Assembly (NCBI GenBank): GCA_036925085.1
Contig: JAUPFP010000004.1
Coordinates: forward strand, 200,001-264,000
DNA length: 64,000 bases
Direction of reading: 5' to 3'
DNA from: Brachycybe producta
Lineage: Eukaryota; Arthropoda; Diplopoda; Playtdesmida; Andrognathidae
Positions 47,291 to 59,900 of the stretch are shown piece by piece; the first letter of the stretch is position 1; each line of letters starts with the position of its first letter. Under the pieces are notes generated by a model. The model saw only the letters and a program-made list of their open reading frames with translations, made no database searches and was not told where the DNA came from. Made by a program: the position numbers and the translations under genes.

Positions 47291-49603
47291 TTCTAATCAG
47301 TTTTCTATCAATTTTTAGAAACGCCCCCTCCCTCGCAAAATATAAGCAAAAAAAAAAAAACGTTTAATGCGACATCTGGCGTTAATACTCAAATATTATA
47401 ACCATAATGGACAAGTTTAACCTGTACCCTGTTTCGAAATGTGAAGTAGTATTTGTAAATTATATTAGAAATTGATATGTGCACCAATATGGAGTTTTGT
47501 TTAAACCTACAATTTCAAGTAATAAAAATACGCCATATTACTACTACATTCAAGAACACAGATTCAACATCAAAAGTATGACATCATTTCACATTTGAAA
47601 CTAAATCAGGTAATGAGCAAACTGCCTTAAACACATTTGTGAAGCACAGTACGCGGCCATAAAGATATAGGGAAAAAGCAAAATCTAATATGGCGTTTTA
47701 TTGTAGAATTAATTTGAAATACGCCATGTTGGTAAACTAAGAAGACTAATTTGACTTCAAATATGATACGTAATGTCTACAAAAAAAAATGTAATTCGCC
47801 GCTATGATTTTAACGTCGGCTACGAATTGAATTTTTTTAAGTTTTGAATTTAATTACAACATAAAACTCGTTTATCTTGTAATATTATAATTTGTAGCAC
47901 TGTTTTGAACTAATTTAAAATTATTATCTGCACAAGTTTTTTAATTAAAAGAAATTTGAACATATATTTCAAATTTTAAAGGCCGCCGGCGGCTGGCAGT
48001 ATCGGAGCAATGCCGTTTTCAAAGCACTTGGCGCCAAATTTAAATTTGTTCATTATAGCCACCAAATTTTAGAAACATACACTTACTGAAACATACATGC
48101 CCTTTCAACCCCTTTGACACATAATTATCATCACATGGGTTTCTTAATTATTACTAGAATTGGAAATACATTTGACATCCTTCAAGGCACCCCCCCCCCC
48201 CTCTAATGATTAACAGGCTTTGATTGCACCACGCAGACGCCAAATGCATTAGTATTCAAGGCATCGCTGTCCTAGTTTCGCCATATAAACATATACCCTC
48301 TCTCTACCCCCCCCCCCTTTCCAATCCCTTTAAAAACAACTTATTTCTGACATGTATACGACCCAATAAAAAAATCAGAAGTGGTCACAAGACAAAATAA
48401 AGAGCTACCATTCTAGATACAATTGATTGCATGTGTGTACATAAATTAAACTTAAACCCAAGAAGAGATTATAATACATATTTAAAAAATGTCTCATTAA
48501 TCTTGAGTTATATACTTAAAAAAAAAGACAACAGCCAAAAGAATTTTTTTCTTCTTTCAGCATATTTTATGAATAAATTATAAAGTATCTATAACTTGCA
48601 CTGTACTAAATAATTTTTATTTAACAGTAGTTTTGTATCCATATTTCAAGAGTTTGTATATAAAGAAAAAACAACGACAAAAAAACAGTGTCACCATCAA
48701 TCTGTGTAAACGTTTAGAATCCCCCACTTTACTGGTTTTCTTTTTCACCTTACAAAAATGCAAAATAAAAAAAAAAACTAAACCTTGCTTGATATATAAA
48801 CAAATCAAAAAGTTTACAAAATTTATTCTTTTCGAATAATAAACTCTCAAGTAAACCATCATTGTAAGTGTGAACCTTACATAACTAGTCCAAGCTATAT
48901 AAAAAGCAAGTGCAACCAAAACAAAACTAAAAACCAAACAAAATAATCTTAAAAACGTTCACAGCATCAAGCGCGATGAAATGATAATTCGTTAATCAAA
49001 GTGGCGACACACAACGCGATACAACAAAATGTATCTCGGTCAAAAAAATCTAAACGTTCAAGTGTTTCGAAAAGATCAACTCATTTAGCTCTATAATAAA
49101 ATATATAGGAGCGACCATATCATGTTTGTGTGGTTTTCTGTGTTCTACAGTATTTTTCATATAAAATACAGTAACTTGTTTTACTATTGTTGATTCATAC
49201 ATACAACAATATATCTATTGACATATGAAATTGTCTTCTTTTATGATAAGAGCCATAAAAAAAGAATATAAAAAACCAGGAGATGTTTTAAATTAAGCAT
49301 AGAGTTTCAATAAGAAAAAGGTGAAGGTCGGTGGTGACCTGAAAGATGATGCCAGAACAATAAAATTTTCTGTCAAATTCTGAGCTTTAAAATACAAAAC
49401 ACAGCTGAACGAAAGGAAGAGAGGAAACCTATTAAGAAAAAGAATTAACAGATAACAATGAAATCCAGACAATCTTATCAATGAAACATGAACTATTAAC
49501 AACAAAAAATCAATAAACCAAACGTTGATCAAGTGGTATTTTTTTACCCATTTATGAATAGCGAGCGAGACGACGACGACGACAGGAAAGAAATCATAAA
49601 GTT
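47291..49603. other. UBR5-EXT1 intergenic interval
   Basis: Contains the UBR5 3' UTR (about 49603-48800 by the candidate poly(A) signal) and the upstream DNA of EXT1. No additional gene, RNA gene or recognisable mobile element was seen. Short C-runs occur at 48188-48201 and 48307-48318. ORFs here are AT-rich chance frames. Confidence 0.5.
48822..48827 (-). terminator. Candidate UBR5 poly(A) signal AATAAA
   Basis: First AATAAA on the minus strand downstream of the UBR5 stop that I find, about 780 nt after it. A second lies at 48621-48616. Position is plausible for a 3' UTR end, but there is no further support. Confidence 0.3.
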
Positions 49604-50981
49604 TCAAACGAAACCAAAGTTTTTCGTCTTGATGGCCAACAGTAATTTCGATTTTAGTATACCCTTAGAAGAGTAGAGAGGAATGTAGAGACGAGAGATA
49701 CAAGTGTTGGCAGTAGGTAGATGCTGATCGTCGGCCGGCCGAATATGAATGGTCGGCATCGGTTGAAAACCTTCTTCGCTTGCAGGAAGTGCGGGACTTC
49801 CAGACCAAAAATACACCTTCATTTTCAAATCAAAAACCATGTAACAAATTATCCCGATTGAAAATCTCCAAGATTCTCGTTTTACTTAATTTCATACCAG
49901 ATCCTGTCGTTCTTGGTTATTCATTTTCTCGACAACCGACCAAAACCATCTTTTGAATTTAAATAATTTTTCACCACCTTCACCTTAAGAACAAATTAAA
50001 CCACGTGAAACTTAAAATAGAAACAGTTGGGTCGCTATAAAAAAAACTGACCACTTTCGTCGTTGAATGTCGTGTAACTGATAAGAGTTTGCACGTTTAC
50101 CTCTCCGACACCATTTAGCAGAAGTCTGAAGTCTTCCGAAGTTAATCCTTCTAAAGCACTACTTGGAATTACGTCCAAAACGCCGGTCTTAAGTTCCTGC
50201 AAACCAAAAAAAAAACCCCGCTTATGTTCGTAAAACGAATAATGTACAGATGAATCAGGTGTCGAACCTGTAGAGCGCGCTCTTGAGATTTTATCATGCG
50301 ATATTCTGCATATCGTCTAACGTACTCATACACGTTCTGCGAAGTCACAGCAACGTCACGTCCACCTGGAACCAATTCCACAAGATCACCGCCCTGCAAC
50401 ATTAAAAAAAAACGTTGACGTTTCACGAGCACAACTCATTAAATAATAAAAACACGATACCTCTTCGTTGCACAGCTCAATGCTGAATGTAAGGTCCAGA
50501 GCAGAGAAGAGTGTTGAAGAATTCTTCGTCTCTGCATCGAGTACAAGTTGCCTCAAGCTTTCGTACATACTCGAATCGAAAAAGGCCAAATCATGCCACC
50601 GAATGGGACGTCCAAGAATGTATTTTATAACGTGACGATTTAAAAACAACGTACAAAGTTCATTTTGCAAAAGGCAAAGTCCAATTATCCTTTAAAAATC
50701 GATCGCCCAAATGAAATTCGTTCCTTTTTTTAACAAAGCAGCTTACATTTTCAAACAGAAATTACCTTCCAACATTTCTGAAGGCGTTTAACCTCTCCAT
50801 AGTGGATTTTCCCGCTCTCGGAGTGTAAAATCCACGTATTCCAGGCTGATAAAAAAGTGGTGCGCTGTCTTCTAGTTCGTCATCTTCTTCTGCGTCGCTG
50901 CGTTGTCCCGATGCCGCTTTCTTAGACTTTCCACCCAAATTAAACATATCCAATTCCAGCAGAGCATCTGCAGTGTTTTCC
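49604..50981 (-). CDS. UBR5: UBR5 visible exons 31-36: catalytic HECT domain and stop
   Basis: Exons 50766-50981, 50461-50689, 50268-50393, 50052-50196, 49898-49983 and 49604-49816. Diagnostic segments are [91 protein letters not shown] and [20 protein letters not shown]. The C-lobe carries the thioester-forming cysteine in [16 protein letters not shown] (codon 49702-49700), followed by the conserved C-terminal Phe-containing NFGFV tail. All HECT hallmarks are intact, so an active ligase is inferred. Exon 31 follows a CAGTAG tandem acceptor; use of the second AG gives the family sequence G-R-E-N. Confidence 0.97.
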
Positions 50982-53900
50982 CTACTGAAAGAAAGACTTA
51001 AGGTGGCATCAGTAGGTTTTTATAAGCATTAATTACAAACGGAGCTCCAAGGTGTTACGTGTTTGCACATGGCCATGAGAACATAAGAGTTTGTACAGGA
51101 AAACAACATTTCAAAAAGCAAATTTCCCCGATACAAGTATGTAACATCTTTTAAATGAAATTGAAAGTGTTTTCAAAAATAAAAGCATAGATTAACCGGG
51201 TGATTACTTTTTAACGACGATCTATTTCAAAAATAATCGTTTTATGACAGTTTTAAAACTTCCATTTTAGCTTTTTGATCGTTATCGATGTTTTAAAACT
51301 GGCATACAACGACTATTTCCAAACAGATCGTCACATTAAAAAAAGCAACCACTCCCTTAATCTATTCATATATTTTTGAAAACGCTTTGAATTTCGTTTA
51401 AAAGATGCTTTTAACAAGCTCCATACTTGTATCGGTTAATTCCCAATACAACTTCATGTACACTTTCATGTGTCCCCACAATTTATAACTAAAAAAAAAA
51501 CTTCCAATCCAACCTTAAATAAAACCTTTCAATGACAAAAAACAAACAATTTATTAAAATGTTTAGACGGAAAATGATACCTTCCTTGCGACAATATTAT
51601 GTCAACGGCCTCGTCCACCTTCTGTCGCAAAGCGTCTTCAGATGCTAAAAGCATCAATAACTGAGCTGGAGACAACTCCAAAAGCATTCCAGTTATTTTG
51701 CTTGCAAGAGACTTTAAGAAACACGTAAAAAAAAAAAAAAGACGAGTCAAATTTTAACTTTGTCTGATAATCATTCGCGGTTTATCAACTTAAATACCGG
51801 CCGAAGAGTCTGAACTTTTGGATACAGCCTCTCTCCCAACTGCTGTCTATGAGGACTAAGATGATCGTTATTATCACTACTTCCACCGCCTTCCGACGGC
51901 ATGTAAAAAGGACGAGCATCGTAAGACAAACTACGCCTAGTGTCTTGATCTCTACTGCGACCACGAGAGCTTCCCCCTTGGACGCTGATCGATCGTATCG
52001 CTTCTCGATCTTGCAATCGAGACCGCATTTGTTGTACTAGATCTGAAAGTTTTTGGGAACACTCAGCTAACAATGTAAGACGGATTAAATAAAACTAAGG
52101 TAACATAAAACAACACGAGACATAGTAACGTACTGTACTGCATGCTCTTCGTTCCGACTTGACAGGTTTCAAGATTTGGAAGCTTTTCGCAAGATAGAAT
52201 TGCCTGTGAGAATTCAAGTCAACGGACAGCAATTGAATCAGTAAAATACAATATAAAATATAGATCACAATTCACAAGTCGAAACCTCGGCTATGGCAGT
52301 ATAGAAACTGCGAGCTACTCCACTGCCTTCACCCGGTTCATCTTTAAAAGTAACCTTAACACGGCTAACAGCGAGAGGAGGAGCAATAGAACTAGCTCTC
52401 CTCGCATAACTGTGATACAGATTATTTAGCTCCTTGAAAGTATGCTGAAGTAACAATCCTTGATCTCGTTCGACCTTTAAACGTTAAGTTAAAAACGTTA
52501 AAACAAACTTACTGACGATATTAATTCATATTTTGCGTGGAAAAAAATAATAGAAAATATATCGGCACCCCCGGATATTTTTTCCGGAACAATCGACAAA
52601 AATAATTAATACTGGCAAATGGACAAAATTATAGTATCGGTCAAGTCCCACCAAAAACAAAAAAAAAAACCTTTGATAGTGTGACGTCTCGTTGCTGTGA
52701 ATTTCGTAGTTTCTCCATCTCCCGCCTGAATTTTGCCTCTTTGACTGGAAAACCTCCTAGTTCGCTAATGATAGAACCAGGTTCGGCACCGACATCATCG
52801 ACGAAGACACGACCGAACAGGTCCAGAGTTAGCCTCCATCGTCCAAGTAGTATGTCATGAGAAACCAGCTGTCCGATCGTGTTGGCAGACCTAGAAAACG
52901 GCTCCACTTGAGGAGTACGAGAAACAGACGCATCACCACCATGAGACGAATCGGTGGTGACCGTCTCCATTGCAACAGAATCAGGTTCTTTCTTTGTGGA
53001 TTCCTGACTGACAACCATCACTGTTTGACCCTCACATCTAGATGGAGGAAAGTTGTCTGACGTCGAAGGTGTAGGAAGACTCCCTTGAAACGGAGAGGAT
53101 GCCATCCACGAACTACTCGGTCCCGCATGCGAATCGGACAACTACAAAAATACCATTTTTAACATAAGGGCCTAGTATTATGTTGTAGAAAACTGAAAGG
53201 AGCCGAATGCTTATGCTCCTTTAAATTTTCTACAAGCAAAGTTCGCTCGCTACCTGTGATTGTGCAGAACCAGCAAGTACTATCACACTCTGTTTTGTCG
53301 TAGCACGTTGCGCAGCACTAATCGAATCATCACCAGGAATAGACACTCGCTTACTGGGTGCAACGATTATAGGAGCTCGTGTGACCTCCACCAAAGGAGC
53401 CGCTAAAATGGGGCTTGTAGAAGATGAAACAGTAGAAGAATCTGCTTTTCCTTTGACGGTCGAAGATTCCGATGTTGTCAGTTGTTCATCAACGACGCAT
53501 TCTCTCGATGCAATCAGTGGAACAGCCAATTGCTGACCAATGGAAGACGTGTGCGGCACATCAACACTTTGAACAGACAACACGTCAGTAACTGTACGAT
53601 GAGCAAGTCCAAGCCCACTGATTCTTGTTTCGTTTAGAGCGATAGGCCGTTGTTCGGTAGATGAAGTAGATGTTGATGGTTGAGTTAACTGAACTGACAA
53701 CTGCGGAATGTAAGAACTGTGTTCCGGTGGTGGAGGCGGTGGTGGCGGAGGAGGCGGTGGTGGTGGTGGCGGTGGATAAGGTCCAGGAATTTGATGTGCG
53801 TGGCTAATATCGGTGGCACGTAAGGAAAGTCCCATTCGAATCGGAAGACCCTCCAAAGGGCCGTAACTTCCAGAATTGCCAGAAGGTCTAACTGGTTGTT

Positions 53901-56900
53901 TCGGTATACCAAACAGATCTTCTTTACGAGCGTTCGGTTGAAGAAGCTGAGGTCTGTCGGCCAGAGGTAAGGCCTCAGACAGCGGCAGAGATGGAAACGG
54001 TTCTGGCTGAGGACAACCTAAAAATAAAGTTGAATCCGAACGTTGAAAAAACGGGTGTTTTCTTCCTTTCGATCCCGGAAGGCTAAGATGAGAATCTTCA
54101 TCCATGCTATCAACGTCCATTGTAACGTTGCCATGGCTCAGTTCGTCATCTTGTTCGTCGTTGTCGTTTTCATCTTGGTCGTTCCATGCATCGAGAGAAA
54201 GTCCCTCACGAAGAGCTTCGGCATCGGCGCCATCGCTTCCCGATCGGATGTAATATATGAGCGAGTCGAACACGTACGCAATGTGTTTTAGTGAAGACAC
54301 ATCTATTACGGGTAACGAGTCAGAATGTTCATGATTATGAGCTCTCATGAGAGAGAGGCAATAAAACAGAAAGTCACGACGAGTAGTCATTGCATCGGCA
54401 CCGGAAGTAGACAAACGTCCGCGTCTACGTCCATCTAAGATATGCGCTTGAGTATCTCTACTACGATCACCTCGATTGCTACGAATGTTCTGAGCGTGAA
54501 GAGGATGTGACGGATGAGAAGGATCGAGAGCGTTTCCGAGAGCAGATCCGAAGCGTAACTGTGCCTCTGTGGAATCCATAATCGTGAGCAACCATTCCCA
54601 AGTCGGTTTTAGATGATATTCCAAATACAGTTGTAAGTTTATGGACTCTGTGCACGAAATATCAAGAATTCTGGGCAAATTAGGAGCCAGAGCGTGATAG
54701 TCTTGAAGCATCGTCAGTAGATCTGCAATCTGACGTATAACGATGCCAAACGAACGTGCGAGGCAGCTGGCCGTTGTCGCCATCGTGACCGGTTCTTGTA
54801 TGACAGGAGGTGCAACGGTTGCACTTACTGCAGTCGTGCGTCTTATATTCGAAGGATCGATGTATATGAGACCTCCTGTTGCTGTCGAAGAGCCAGTCAC
54901 GGGGTTAGCAGCCGTGGTACGAACAGCGCTGTCTCTAGGCCTGACAGCCCACTGCATTGCTTGAGGAGCCAAATTAGCTCTCGCTCCTTGAGCTGCGCCT
55001 GTGGTACGCCTCTCGACAGGTTCTTCAAGAAAGTTCATTTCTTCCGTAGTTGGTTCGTCTGTTTCGGCAGCTTCACTTTCATCGTCTTCCTCTTGGTTAG
55101 TAGATTCTCCTGAATCATCTTCGGAAAAGTATGCTAAACTGGCAGCACCTTCAAAAAAAAAATTAAATCAAAAGTTATCCACTAAACTTGCTCCTTTTCA
55201 AACAGTCATCATATCAATTGATATTGAAAACTAGTTTCCTAAAGGCTTCAATTTTTTCATAAAAGTTGTTTTCAAAATAGAAAGTAGTCAAATAATTCCA
55301 CATCCATTTTTAGTTATACGCATAATAAAAAAAAGATAAGTAACTACCAGCATCTGAACCGGCCGTAGCACCCGTTGTTGCACTTCTTTGAGCACTCGCA
55401 TTATCGGGATTACTATGGTTGCTATCGCTATCGCTTTCCGTTTCGGCCAAAAGTTCCAGTTCCAAGTCACTTTCATTGCCAGCTACAAAATTTAACAACA
55501 TTACAGTTCAGAAACACAAACAACTGCCGCAGAGGAAGTCACCTTCATCGTCATGTTCGGCCGGAACATTATCGTGTTCGGACGGTTCCGTCATACGATC
55601 ATTCTCCTCGTGATCCAGCGATTCATTCAAAATTCCATCGGCCACATTTAACTGTAAAAAAAAAACACAGTAGACAACTTAAAACCCCAGTGGAAGAAAA
55701 AAAGGCATGGACGATGAATATGTGCTTGAGCTTATTTTCATCAGAACGCAAATCAAAACACACAATGGGGTTGAACTTAGCGGAATTAAAAAGTTGGCTC
55801 GAATACACATTCGCCGTACCAGCATACGAACTCCACGATCGTAATCTACTCTGTCTGTGTCGCCGATCGAAGCTCCGACACGGTTTGCTATCCTCTGACC
55901 GTTATTCGAGAAATCGGAACGGCCCTGATGACCGGATGAAGTTGCAGAATTTGCCGATTGTGTATTGGAGACGAGTGGATCGATCGAGAAGATCTCCTCG
56001 CTTCCCTAATTACGAAACAACCACAAAAAACAAATCTTAAACGTTTTTACGCCAAAAAGTTAGTGATCTAAAATGGAGAAAGACGAACATGTAGCATGTC
56101 GGCATGTGACGTCACAAGCGTAAACGAAGCTGTTGGCCTAGCAACACCCAAACGAACTGGTGCAACCAAAGAATCGGCAACTTCGCACAGTTCTTCGATA
56201 GCTATATTGATTAGGGCTTGAAAAACGCGTTTACATCTGATCTGAGGCTGAGACAAGCTGCTACTGCTATCGCAAAACGAAAAAGGTAAGAATTTTGATA
56301 TGTAAACGATGATCACAACGTTAAGTTTAACCTTTTACGTCTACTGGCGCTCGGCGCCATTTCGACGTTAATAACGACAAAAACACGAACGGCCGATCGA
56401 ACGAATCGAGTGGCAACGAGTTTTGCTTCTGCTTTACGATTCGGAACAGAATCGTTTTGCATCTCACGAATAATCGTGTTCAACAAAGTATCCAACATCT
56501 GAAATAATTTAATCAAACGAACAAATTGTAAAAAAACAAACCAACAAATTACAACACATATACAAAACAAAAAAATCTAATAACCTCCATATTGCACTTT
56601 ACAAGAAGACAATGTGTGAATTTGTCTAACAATGCTGTTCCGCTCTGGCTTCGTAAATAAGCTTGATCTTCCAAAATAGTCGGAGCCGGTGCCGTAGCCT
56701 CTTCCTTGTATCCTGTCATTATAGTCACTTTGACAGCTTCCCAATCACTCAACATCCGTTCAGCAGCTGATCTAGCAAACCTTGGTGGTTCTAGATCGTG
56801 ATCCGGCATGTCTGCTTCGGCTAACGAATTAAAAAAAAAAGAATTCTCTCAGTAAATATACAAGAAGCATGGCTAAACTCGTTCATTCAGTCAACCACAA

Positions 56901-59900
56901 ACTTACAAACTTCAGAAGCCGGAGTCTTGCGAGCACTTGTAGTGGCACGAGCACGAGATGGACGATATTGTCGTTGTTCCATGAGTTGGCGCCCGACAGT
57001 CTGAACGACAAAAAGAAGAACACTTTCCCCTCGACTATTTGGTTGCGAAACAAGATCCGTATCGAACATGAGCCGATTGAGTAATTCCGAGCGACCGCTC
57101 TGATGCCCCGCAACGAGCGCCTTGCACTTGCACTTCTCCCAACAATCACAGTACGCAGTTGGTGAAGTACGCTTAAGCTTGCAGTCGTGTCCTTTGTGAC
57201 AAACACGCGCGCATTCCGTACAACAACAAAGAGTACCAGTGAGGCCACAAGTACGACATTCGAATATATCCTGATTGATATGCTCGCATCCAGTCCAAGT
57301 GAAACTACAAGTATCATTGAAGCAAAGAACGAGAAGAGGCGAATCGTCCGGATGCGAACCACAAGGGTATAGCATGGTCATAACTGCCTTTCGTTGAGAG
57401 GCTTGATCAGGACATCCAACAGACTGGACGACAGATTGTACGCTATTGAAGAGCACATGAGCGGACTGATAGGCACGACCGGCGACTGCATACATGAAAG
57501 GAGTGCAGTTATGCGCCTCGCGAGCCGAAAGTAATTCTTGAAGATGTGGCTGCAATGCCGGAGACTCGCAGAGAAGTCTCAAGATCGTCATCGCATTCAG
57601 TCGTCTTTCGTTTGCCCCTAAAACGACAGCAGGTGTCGTAGTCTGCGACGTAGCTCCTCCAGATTGAGATTCCATCGGTTCTGGAGGCCATGTCAACGTA
57701 GGTATCTGCACTTCGGGCTCGCGTTCTCCCTCTCGATCACGACAACCTTCGAGAATTGCAATAGGATGACGAGCAGCAGAAGTTGCGCGTCTCATCATTT
57801 CACGAAGTCCAACGCTAAAAAATAATATATTTGTGAAGTTGTATCTCTGTTTACAACCGCAAAAGTTTGACTTTTCAGATAATTCATGCTGTAACATGCA
57901 ATCTTGAAATACTCTTAAAAAATTCCTCAAAAAAGTAGTTTCCGTTATTTTTCTGCACTAAATTTACAAATGAAAATATCCTAGCAACAAAAACTAAACG
58001 AAAAGAAGACTTAAAAAAGTGCAAACAAACCTATACCTCCTGGAACTGCTGACACCAGTTGCAACGTGCAAACCAGACAAAGAGTCGAGAGGATCCAATC
58101 CCGAAGGAACAATTTCTGCACCAAAAACAGGATCAAATATTAAGATCATGTTCACGTAAAAATGACAGTATAAAAAATAACCTGAATCAGAATCTTTATT
58201 TGAAATAGGAAAACAGCAAGAGATACAAGCGTGGACGACGTTCCGATTACCGTCGCATCGTTCGGCAACGATTCTTTGAACAGCTGCTTGAGCCGCTTGT
58301 GACTCTGCGATAAACAAAACAAAAAATGTGAACTTCTAACTGCAAAGATTCGAAATGATCTAAAAATAGTTACTTTGATCTTGCTCTAAAGCAGCAAGAG
58401 TCTGGCGAACACCTTCAACATCACAACGTAAAATCTTAGGCATTAGAAGCTGATTCTAAAATGAACAACAAAAACAAACAAACAGCTACAGATCACTTTA
58501 GGTCAATATCAAAACGTTTCATCGTACTTCTAAGACCAAAACGATGATTGCAACTTTGTTCTTTAACGAAGCTCCGACGTTTGGTAACGCGTGCATTCCA
58601 ACACCGACACACAACGCCGGCTGTAAGTCGAGAGGCGGCGGATCTCGAATCCCCTCGACGCAGTCTTTAACCAATGGATAAATAGCACTGTTACCATCTT
58701 GTAATACAGTGATTCCGTCAGCCTATGAAATATTCAAATGAATATCTGGCATATTCTTTGATAAGTGACAGTAATACTTCGCCACAGTTCGTCAAAGTAA
58801 TTTTGCTGGCGCTCTGACCGAGAAACGAGACCATGTCCGTACGAAAAGTACGATCCTGTTCGGTCTTACCGGTACTCAAGTTATAGAAGGTGTAACTGAC
58901 CTTCGAGCCATTACGTATCACAGCGTGAACACCTTAAATTAAAATCACAAATATGTTAACGAGGTTGAGCACCAGGGCTATGAAATTAGAGAACTTTTCC
59001 GAAGTGGCAAAAGTATCAGAATGGCGGGAATTAACGTGCATTATAATTAAGCCGTTTCTAATCAAAATTTAAATCGCAAATTTCCTGGGGGGAAAAAAAG
59101 GTTTTATTCGCGAATTCCCGAAAATTACATTTTCATCCAGATTTTACACTTTTTATTAGTATTTTTCAATTTGATTTTAAACTTTTGGAATTTTCAATGC
59201 AGCAGCATATTCTAAATTAATAAGTTACAATTAAATAAAATATTTAAAAACGAACGAAAAATGTATAAAATAAACAAAACACCAATATATGTGAGGGTAG
59301 TCCAGTTTGAAGAATGAAACCATCGAAAAAGTACGTTTGAAAATCCCAATTTTAACTACTTTTTATATTACCCCCAAAACAAATTTTTTTTTCCTTCTCG
59401 AATTCCAATTCCCGCCCCCCTCTTTCCAAATTTCAATCGTGAATTTCACAGTCATGTTAATTACAGATAAAAAATGAAAAGGATAATTGCCTTGAGAATC
59501 GACGGAAACAGATAAAATCTGTCCACTTTCACAGATGTTCACACGTTTTGGTATTTTTTGAAAGCACTCGGGAACTTTGGTCGTGCTCACAGACTTCACA
59601 ACCTTTCGACATCAAACACACAAGATAACAATTTTACATCTGAGTCACATCTTTAAAAGTTAAAACTACGATTTGAAACGTACGAGTAGTTCGTCCTTTC
59701 TAAGAAGACGGCATTCTTGCAAAAGAAAAGAAGCGTCTTCCGGCGAAGTTCCACTAGTGGAAGGGCCACTGACAACAGATGTGGCAGAAGCGGCACCTTC
59801 CTTTGTAGGAAAACGAACGGCTGCATACGCTCCATCAACCTTCAGAACACGACCAACTGGAACATTTTTCACATCTTCGACGAACACCACGTCCTTCAGT

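Noticed and set aside
53685..53912. His-rich ORF
   Set aside because: Alternative frame of the UBR5 polyproline exon.
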